DNA from: JAFGIG01 sp964397545
Lineage (GTDB): Bacteria; SDB-A
Assembly: GCA_964397545.1 (NCBI GenBank)
Contig: CAYNIW010000022.1
Location: 1-40,838 of the forward strand
Length of the DNA stretch: 40,838 bases
Direction: 5' to 3'
Below are positions 34,959 to 40,838 of this stretch, piece after piece (the first letter of the stretch is position 1; the number at the start of each line of letters is the position of its first letter). The notes under the pieces were generated by a model. The model was not told the DNA's origin, did not search any database, and saw only the letters and a list, made by a program, of their open reading frames with translations. The position numbers were made by a program, and so were the translations under genes.

Positions 34959-35499
34959 AATTTTTCCACTTGACATAATTTGTCATGACAAGATTGACAT
35001 ATTTCTGGTTCCTATATGATCCGTCCCACCGTTTCCAAGAATATCCACGGTTATAACTTGATATCCTATCTTCTACTTTTTCATATCTCCGGCAATAATG
35101 TTTCCATATTTTCGCTGAGTATTTCGCGTTCGTGTAAATATTGTGCTGTAGTTCATAAGGTGTTCCTTTGTACCCCATCCATAACGCAGTCGGGAAAAAC
35201 ACTTGCCAGTCCCCGCAGGAACTTATGCAGTACCATCCATACTTCCTAAATTTTTCATTGAACCCAGGAATAGCCTGAACCCATTTAGCATGATAAATAT
35301 TCGTGCTTTCATATCTAAAGGTCCATTTCCCATCAAGGCTTTCCGCATGTCTTATCGCCAATGCCATCGGGATGTCGAAATCCCAATACTGTCCTATTGC
35401 ATATTCAAGGTCGTTTTGTTCAACCGGCCTATACTCTCGGCATTGTAAAAAAACACACAAGCCAAAGACCAAACATAAGAACGTAAAAAATCGTTTCAT
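34945..35499 (-). CDS. Lytic transglycosylase-like endolysin with signal peptide
   Basis: A 184-aa protein. The N-terminal MKRFFTFLCLVFGLCVFLQC is a signal sequence; its FLQC is a poor lipobox. The SLT-type domain has catalytic Glu in AIRHAESLDGK (E53), the GDWQVFFPTALWMGY segment, NIYTNAKYSAKIWKHY and ISSYNRGY, matching E..., G..Q...tA.~G, N...G..Y and YN.G of the family. It cleaves peptidoglycan. A secretion signal could allow holin-independent export. Confidence 0.82.
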   Translation of the reverse strand: MKRFFTFLCLVFGLCVFLQCREYRPVEQNDLEYAIGQYWDFDIPMALAIRHAESLDGKWTFRYESTNIYHAKWVQAIPGFNEKFRKYGWYCISSCGDWQVFFPTALWMGYKGTPYELQHNIYTNAKYSAKIWKHYCRRYEKVEDRISSYNRGYSWKRWDGSYRNQKYVNLVMTNYVKWKNYECD

Positions 35500-35805
35500 T
35501 CATCCTCCGCGCCCTTTCAACAAAAGAGTTACGACGCTTATAAGAGTTCCAAGAATGGCCAACATACCCAAAGTGATACCGATAAAAGAAGCATGTCCTG
35601 CGGTATGCTTGTCAATTTTTTCTCCGATTGCATGCGCCTTATCGTCTGCGGTTTTGATATCGGATTTCATCTTTCCAATTTCATCAAGTTTATCAAAAAT
35701 TTTAGCGAAATTATCACGCAGAGTTTGATCCACCGTTTCAAGTCTTTTGTTTACCCCGTCATGAGTAATTTCGCATTCTCGCCTCGTTACTGGTTCTTCT
35801 GTCAT
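35500..35805 (-). CDS. XhlA-like lysis accessory protein (101 aa)
   Basis: The first 70 residues form a coiled coil (KRLETVDQTLRDNFAKIFDK), and residues 74-96 a single transmembrane helix (FIGITLGMLAILGTLISVVT) with a short GRGG end. This is the layout of hemolysin XhlA-type proteins found with phage holins. It directly precedes the transglycosylase with no gap. Confidence 0.7.
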   Translation of the reverse strand: MTEEPVTRRECEITHDGVNKRLETVDQTLRDNFAKIFDKLDEIGKMKSDIKTADDKAHAIGEKIDKHTAGHASFIGITLGMLAILGTLISVVTLLLKGRGG

Positions 35806-35814
35806 GTTTTTTCC

Positions 35815-36036
35815 TTACGCCCACACCGCTGCGCCTGTGGTATTGTCATAACAAAATTTTACGGTTTGCGCCACGGTATTAAGCCATATATCGCCTACAT
35901 AAAATTTTCGTCCAAGACTGGCGGTGTCAACACCGTCATTGTCAACCGTAGGATCTGTCGCAGATATGTAGGTCTGAGAAATCAAACGATTCACTTTATG
36001 TAATACCCCGGATCTGTCTTCGGTTCCTTCGATCAT
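35815..36036 (-). CDS. Small virion-associated protein (73 aa)
   Basis: Starts MIEGTEDRSGVLHKVNRLIS. DPTVDNDGVDTASLGRKFYV followed by GDIWLNTVAQTVKFCYDNT is typical of short beta-rich proteins near tail-fibre genes. It overlaps the hub protein stop by 4 nt. Probably a tail or fibre accessory protein; no firm family. Confidence 0.62.
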   Translation of the reverse strand: MIEGTEDRSGVLHKVNRLISQTYISATDPTVDNDGVDTASLGRKFYVGDIWLNTVAQTVKFCYDNTTGAAVWA

Positions 36037-38090
36037 GATTCCTCCACGTCATACGCCAAAATGGAGATTATGCTCCCGTCCATATTAATCTCAACGCCAA
36101 AAATCTCAAATAATTTATCTGTCCATTCCTCTTCACTGAAGGTCAGTCTGAAATAAGTATTGATGTCAACCCATTCCCGATTTTTCAACGGCATCGTAAA
36201 AGACAATGCTTGTCTGGGTAGGGCCAAAGTCGATAAAAATCTATGAGTTTTTTTGATATAACATTCGCCGATATAAACAGCCGATGTCTCGTCCTTCAGC
36301 ATAATTTGAGTGTCTTCTTTTCCGTCAATCGTTACGAGAGACCGTGTCCCGTTTTTTGTCCTGCTGACACCTCCGATATTGTTCTCGCCGGCATCGGTAA
36401 CGGCAGTGTCCGCACATCCGTAATATTTTATAGAATAGTCATTTATCAACGAATCGAAAATCATGTCAACTGAAGGCGGCTCATTCAGATCATCCAAGAC
36501 AAGATGTTTTTTTACTCCGCCAGTGAACGGCTTGTATGCCTTGAAATAAATCTTATCAAGATAAATCCAGGCATCAGCGCATCCTATCTCAGCAATTTTT
36601 TCGATTGCCGACTGAAGGGACAAGTTGTCATCTGTATTTATGACACATTTTATATAACATGAATTTGCCGTGTATGTAGCAATCGAAGTATTCAACGCAT
36701 TCTCGTCATACAAAACGCTATAATTATCCAAAATGTTTTTCACGGCATTTGCAGGAGTCTCCCAATCAGTAGAAACATATGAAATTATTTGTGTTTGCTT
36801 TTTGCTAATCGTATCAGAAATTTTTAAGGATGCTGTTTTATCCTTGTGGGTTCTCGGTATGTTTATTATTTTTCCTGAAAATATATGCGTATTTTCATCG
36901 TCATATATGTCGATTTGCGGATTATTAATTCCATGAAAAAAAGATTTTGAGTTATCCATAGAAAATTCATTTCCAAAATTCTTGACAAGGATATCAAATT
37001 CGTTCAGAATTAACTTTTGTCCCCTGAATGTTTTCTCAATTTTTATTGAATTAAGTTTATTTATATATCCTCGCGCGTACAGATCAACATTCCCCAGAAC
37101 TATGACACGCGGCTTTGCTTCTAAAATTGTTTCCGTTACGGCTGATATTGCGGCCGCTACCGCGTATCCGGAATCCTCAGAGGAATAAGCACTTTCGTAA
37201 TTATTTACAGCACTTCTTGCTTTTGCTTTATAATAATAAACCGTTTCCGGAACCGCCGTCGTGTCGTTATAGGTCCTTCCGGACTGCCATCCGGAAACTG
37301 CGGAGAATGACCCTCCGGATGTTGTCGCTCTGTAAAGCTGGTATTCAATCGTATCACCAATAACTTCATCACATGACAATGCAACGTATCCGGTATACGT
37401 TCCATCGCTTGCCGTCATTCCAGTAGGTATTCCGTCGCCCTCAAAATAAATATCTGACCAGTCTGTTTTTGCCTCATTGTCATAAAATTTCGGGTTGTCT
37501 ATATCGCAGTCGATTGTTGTAGCCCAGCCTGGAGACCCAGGGCGCCCAATTAACCACGAGAAGGCTGAATTATCAAATGTTCCGGCATCAGAATATGCAG
37601 TTTTTGATAATTCAGATCCGTTATGGAAAACGCGAATCTTGCTTCCTGCGGCGGCGCTCTGATCAAAAACGATCCCGATATGCAGGCTGTCCCCTGCCAA
37701 AAAATTTACTGCATTCGTAAAGGTGTAATCAAATCCGTAAGAATATCCGTCGTTAAAATCAGTCAGGCTTATATAAAAATTTCCGTTGTTCCAAGCAATC
37801 GCAAGATGCGATACTGTTGCACCATAGGTGTACCAACTAATCGTTTTCAGTCCGGCGCTAATATCCGCATAGGCCTGATTCATTTTCGCCCAAAATCCCA
37901 AAGAAAATTTTGTTGCCGTAAAAGCAAGACTTTGATATTGCAGTGTATTCGCTTCAAGCGCCGGAGAAATGTGAAGGCCATTATTGTATTTTGCCGCCGC
38001 AAAAGTTCCGCCGGTTCCTATTGCGGTAGGATTAGTACCAATTTCAGAATTTCCCGCGGATTCATGTTTGTGCCACGTATGCAAACTCAT
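36033..38090 (-). CDS. Tail protein: LamG-like + FN3 + hub-like domains
   Basis: A 685-aa protein. Residues about 15-215 have a concanavalin/LamG pattern (LQYQSLAFTATKFSLGFWAK, DSLHIGIVFDQSAAAGSKIR, FHNGSEL, FSWLIGRPG). About 220-315 is an FN3-like domain (PTGMTASDGTYTGYVALSCD, YYYKAKARS). About 330-685 resembles a baseplate-hub/Tal domain with IFSGKIINIPRTHKDKTASL and VNPF-like turns. It sits in the Tal position after the spike. Sugar-binding LamG suggests host adhesion. The hub call is inference from order and length. Confidence 0.68.
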   Translation of the reverse strand: MSLHTWHKHESAGNSEIGTNPTAIGTGGTFAAAKYNNGLHISPALEANTLQYQSLAFTATKFSLGFWAKMNQAYADISAGLKTISWYTYGATVSHLAIAWNNGNFYISLTDFNDGYSYGFDYTFTNAVNFLAGDSLHIGIVFDQSAAAGSKIRVFHNGSELSKTAYSDAGTFDNSAFSWLIGRPGSPGWATTIDCDIDNPKFYDNEAKTDWSDIYFEGDGIPTGMTASDGTYTGYVALSCDEVIGDTIEYQLYRATTSGGSFSAVSGWQSGRTYNDTTAVPETVYYYKAKARSAVNNYESAYSSEDSGYAVAAAISAVTETILEAKPRVIVLGNVDLYARGYINKLNSIKIEKTFRGQKLILNEFDILVKNFGNEFSMDNSKSFFHGINNPQIDIYDDENTHIFSGKIINIPRTHKDKTASLKISDTISKKQTQIISYVSTDWETPANAVKNILDNYSVLYDENALNTSIATYTANSCYIKCVINTDDNLSLQSAIEKIAEIGCADAWIYLDKIYFKAYKPFTGGVKKHLVLDDLNEPPSVDMIFDSLINDYSIKYYGCADTAVTDAGENNIGGVSRTKNGTRSLVTIDGKEDTQIMLKDETSAVYIGECYIKKTHRFLSTLALPRQALSFTMPLKNREWVDINTYFRLTFSEEEWTDKLFEIFGVEINMDGSIISILAYDVEES

Positions 38091-38290
38091 TTTTTAACTC
38101 TCCTGAAACAAATCTTCAAATATTTTCCTTTATTGCACTTTTGACAAATTATAAACGGCGATACTGTTTTACATTTATCATCATCAAAACTATCAACTGC
38201 AATTTCACCGTGTATGGGGCAAACTGCATACAAAAAAATCCTATCGCCTTTTATTTTACTGGCTGTGGAAATTAATTTTTCTGCCATCAT
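38087..38290 (-). CDS. Small zinc-binding protein in the tail operon (67 aa)
   Basis: Starts MMAEKLISTASKIKGDRIFL. VCPIHGEI and ICQKCNKGKYLKIC give two Cys pairs with a His, a zinc-ribbon-like arrangement, with a very basic C-terminus. GAGGAG lies before two adjacent ATGs (38290 and 38287). It overlaps the next gene by 4 nt. Odd in a tail module; could be a chaperone or regulator. Confidence 0.62.
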   Translation of the reverse strand: MMAEKLISTASKIKGDRIFLYAVCPIHGEIAVDSFDDDKCKTVSPFIICQKCNKGKYLKICFRRVKK

Positions 38291-40838
38291 ATCTCCTCGA
38301 ACTCAAGACTGTATCCGATTTTTGAATGCTCGCGCGTGTGCATGAACCTTGTCTGCTGGAAGGAATTTGTAAAATTTATCAGCTTGCATTCGATAAAATC
38401 TATGTACCAGTCATAGGTTCCAGAGGTAAGTTCTGAATCATCATCGGACAAATATAAAACATTACTTGTATTGTATCTGATTTTGAAATATTTTTCGATT
38501 GCGTATGAAACTGTCTCGCTTGTCAATGTGGAATCAGGATCAAGCAGCGTCAATGCGGTAGCCGTGTTGCTGGCTATGTAATAATAATATCCGTTGTTGT
38601 ACAGATAATATCCCGCCCAAGCGTTAACTGTCCATCCGGCCCCGGATTTCGTTCCTGTTTTTGCGGATGAATCAATTACAAGCCCGGTCCCGGAAGTGAA
38701 CTTCACTCCTACATGATACCCTCTCCATTTGTTTTCAGTCCAGGTTTTCGCGGAAGCAAAAAGAGATTTCGAGGATGCAGTTACAACCCCAGACCCGTAA
38801 TCCTCAAACGATGTCGGCTGTAGATGCAGCCGGAAATGAGTCTGCTCTTCCGTGAGATTCAGCTCCCTTCCTTTTACAAGCGTATGGAAATAATCAACCT
38901 TGTCCCGGAGTTCTGCACTTGAAACATTTGATCCGAAATCAAGCAGAAGTCCGCGCTTGTGATTAGAGACAAAATGATCAATGCTCCCGGATGCGGAATT
39001 AAATTCCACTAAATTTTTAGCCCGGTTAATCCACTTGACGGATTGCGGATTAAATTCAAGATCGTATTTTTTCCAGGAATATGAAGTTGTGTCGTAAGTA
39101 AATTTATACGCCCCAATGTCGTAACCGTCATCGCCCTGGTCAATCAGCGGAGAATTATTATTATATCCAAGCTCTATCCGTCTTAATCGATAATCCTCTG
39201 CGCCATCCGAAACGCTTACAAATAACGGACTATCTATCGTATTAGAAGAATCTGAAATATCTACGTTTGAATTTACAGACCCCGTTACACAACAATACGT
39301 CAAAATAATAGACACCTCAGAATAAATATCATAATAAGAATTGAGATCAAATACGGAATTTGTAATCGACACTCCGCCAGTGTTGCTTTCAAAATAAATT
39401 CCATAATAATTTTTTGAGAAAATACAATGATCGTAACTCTGAACTGAATAATCAGACCATACGCCGTAAACATCATTCGCATATATGACAGTTTCCGAAA
39501 TCGTATTCCCGCCTCGCGCAAACCGAATACCGTTTCCGTTGTCATGGATTAAGCAGTTTGAAATTGTTGTTGTCGTGGTGGCCCCGGAATAATCATCTAT
39601 CGCAATCCCGTTATAGTCATAAATCGAACACCACTTAACGGTTAGTCCAGTGTAATCAGTCGCTCCGGTTTTTCCTATGGCATTGAAATATTGCTCATTC
39701 CCATCTATATAAAATCCGTTTATTGTCGCCGTGCTTGCTGAAATACGGATCGAACACAGAACGGCCCCCATATCCCCTTCGGCTCCGTCTGTCTTTAATG
39801 CGCCAGAATCAGCGGAAAGACCATATCCATTATTAGTTAAATCACAAAAATTCGGATCAGTGGTAATGCAGCCGGTGGAAATCGTAAAGCCTGAATTCGT
39901 TCCATAATCAGTATAAGTAATAGAAATTGTAATGGACGAATAAAGATCATATGTCGTTGAATTATATGATATTAATTTAGTAATCGTTGCGCCAGAAGCA
40001 GAAGACCCTGAAATATTAATACCATATCCATTTTTTGCAAGCGTGTTATTTGATATAGAAATAGTTTTCCCATTCAAATAAAGTCTAATCCCATAAGCAT
40101 TAGAATATAATAAATTATTTGTAATATCACACGCCCATCCCTGAGTTGCATAGATTCCATTCGTACAATTTCTGAAAATATTTTTTTGAATTGTCCCCGT
40201 GCAATCGCTATTGAAAAATATTCCAGTAGTTACGTTCTGAAAAACATTCCTTTGAATCGATACTCCGGAAACAGTTGTATATCCTCCGGAATTGTAATTT
40301 TTAAAACCCATATAACAAATAAGATATTTACTTATTGTGCAATCAGAAATGCTGCAATTATTAGTCGTCGGAGAAATACCGCCATAGTTTGACGTGGCAA
40401 CTGAATATAAGTTTAACAAAAATCCAGAAATTAAATAATTCAATCTAATCCCGGCATATGAACTTGTGGCACTTGCACGAAATTCTGGAACTTCTCCATA
40501 AATTGGTTCAAGTGAAACGGCTAAATTAATCGCTGTTTCAGAATACTGCAATGAATCCTTGACATTTATATATGTTCTTGCTCCAATGTTAGTATTTGCT
40601 GCGCCTATAGTAAGATAAGGCAACGCCCATGTTCCCGTTCCCGTTGAATCAGATCCAGTAGAAGAAACATAAGCCGTGTCAAGATTGTTTCCGTCATGCT
40701 GTACTTCGCGCGTAACACGCGCACCTATACCAGATATAATCTTTGGCGTATATCCAAGAGCGGCCTGCAATGTCCACAGTCCATCAAAAGTCAACTCCTC
40801 ATCATATGTCAAAGAATCAAGAACCGTACAAATCGGCT
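38287..40838 (-). CDS. Tail spike / beta-helix adhesin, main part (start at 623 across the junction)
   Basis: The protein runs from ATG at 623 through the circular junction to 38287, 1039 aa in all. Its beta-helix region begins AYVSSTGSDSTGTGTWALPY (TGSD...P..TI motif) and runs through about 15 coils with N..L..N..GI repeats (NNTLAKNGYGINI, NLLYSNAYGIRLY). It closes with NSPLIDQGDDGYDIGAYKF, the usual end cap. The last 250 residues (EFNPQSVKWINRAKNLVEFN onward) are a separate domain in the Dit position. The beta-helix may bind or cleave surface polysaccharide; no catalytic residues are certain. Confidence 0.85.
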   Translation of the reverse strand, partial: PICTVLDSLTYDEELTFDGLWTLQAALGYTPKIISGIGARVTREVQHDGNNLDTAYVSSTGSDSTGTGTWALPYLTIGAANTNIGARTYINVKDSLQYSETAINLAVSLEPIYGEVPEFRASATSSYAGIRLNYLISGFLLNLYSVATSNYGGISPTTNNCSISDCTISKYLICYMGFKNYNSGGYTTVSGVSIQRNVFQNVTTGIFFNSDCTGTIQKNIFRNCTNGIYATQGWACDITNNLLYSNAYGIRLYLNGKTISISNNTLAKNGYGINISGSSASGATITKLISYNSTTYDLYSSITISITYTDYGTNSGFTISTGCITTDPNFCDLTNNGYGLSADSGALKTDGAEGDMGAVLCSIRISASTATINGFYIDGNEQYFNAIGKTGATDYTGLTVKWCSIYDYNGIAIDDYSGATTTTTISNCLIHDNGNGIRFARGGNTISETVIYANDVYGVWSDYSVQSYDHCIFSKNYYGIYFESNTGGVSITNSVFDLNSYYDIYSEVSIILTYCCVTGSVNSNVDISDSSNTIDSPLFVSVSDGAEDYRLRRIELGYNNNSPLIDQGDDGYDIGAYKFTYDTTSYSWKKYDLEFNPQSVKWINRAKNLVEFNSASGSIDHFVSNHKRGLLLDFGSNVSSAELRDKVDYFHTLVKGRELNLTEEQTHFRLHLQPTSFEDYGSGVVTASSKSLFASAKTWTENKWRGYHVGVKFTSGTGLVIDSSAKTGTKSGAGWTVNAWAGYYLYNNGYYYYIASNTATALTLLDPDSTLTSETVSYAIEKYFKIRYNTSNVLYLSDDDSELTSGTYDWYIDFIECKLINFTNSFQQTRFMHTREHSKIGYSLEFEEI
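40784..40838. repeat. Right copy of the 55-bp terminal overlap
   Basis: Identical to 1-55, and should be removed when the molecule is circularised. It lies within the tail-spike coding region, so removal restores the frame. Confidence 0.95.

Noticed and set aside
1..40838. CRISPR array, integrase or lysogeny repressor
   Set aside because: No repeat-spacer array, no tyrosine or serine recombinase motif and no CI- or LexA-like protease were seen in any reading frame examined.

Overview
This window is a complete circular phage genome, most likely of a tailed siphovirus, assembled from a metagenome or an unpolished draft. The first 55 bases are repeated exactly as the last 55 (1-55 = 40784-40838). 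A run of 100 N (7912-8011) is flanked by another exact 55-base duplication (7857-7911 = 8012-8066). Both look like one-k-mer overlaps from a k = 55 assembly. Collapsing them gives a circle of about 40,628 bp. It also repairs two genes: the tail-spike gene crosses the artificial ends (1039 aa), and the two-domain glycosyltransferase crosses the N gap (584 aa). The host is unknown. The lysis genes (signal-peptide transglycosylase, small membrane proteins) and sigma70-like promoters suggest a Gram-negative-type bacterium, but this is inference. I see no integrase and no classical CI-type repressor.

Layout. Apart from one intein-nested gene, everything is transcribed leftward around the circle from a control region at about 32.1-32.65 kb, except a short rightward operon (32649-33595) of small zinc-binding proteins ending in a ribbon-helix-helix protein. 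Leftward from the control region: (i) recombination and replication, 32.1-26.0 kb: Erf-type annealing protein, YqaJ nuclease, coiled-coil zinc protein, SSB, NinB-like protein, winged-helix proteins, YopX, replication initiator, DnaC-like loader; (ii) a Ro60 (TROVE/vWA) gene preceded by a Y RNA with a tRNA-like module, 25.98-24.2 kb; (iii) a compact run of tiny early genes, many with Cys pairs, 24.1-19.7 kb; (iv) packaging and head genes, 19.5-9.7 kb: TerS, TerL, a portal-MuF fusion carrying an intein, a Mu-I-like protease/scaffold, decoration protein, major capsid and connectors; (v) a cassette of seven sugar- or methyl-transferase genes, 9.7-4.0 kb; (vi) the tail: tube, assembly chaperone, tape measure, then across the junction a beta-helix spike and a LamG/FN3/hub protein; (vii) lysis genes, 35.8-33.6 kb, ending at a leftward terminator.

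The most striking object is in the portal-MuF gene. An Ala1-type intein (residues 727-1067, bases 14358-15380) interrupts the conserved MuF PPNHYN/C motif. Its middle is coded on both strands. On the opposite strand, codon-for-codon aligned, lies a 249-codon ORF (14493-15242) for a Vsr/DUF559 (EDxHD-like) homing endonuclease with an HTH-like N-terminus. It has its own GGAGG ribosome site and a TTGACT-N17-TATTAT promoter match, all inside intein-coding sequence.

A second pattern is regulatory. The early-operon leader and the replication-initiator leader have the same design: a promoter, an upstream arm, then an intrinsic-terminator hairpin whose loop ends in the exact complement of that arm (9 and 12 bp). 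This suggests conditional termination. Sigma70-like promoters with near-identical boxes (TTGACT...TATATT) sit at three control points.
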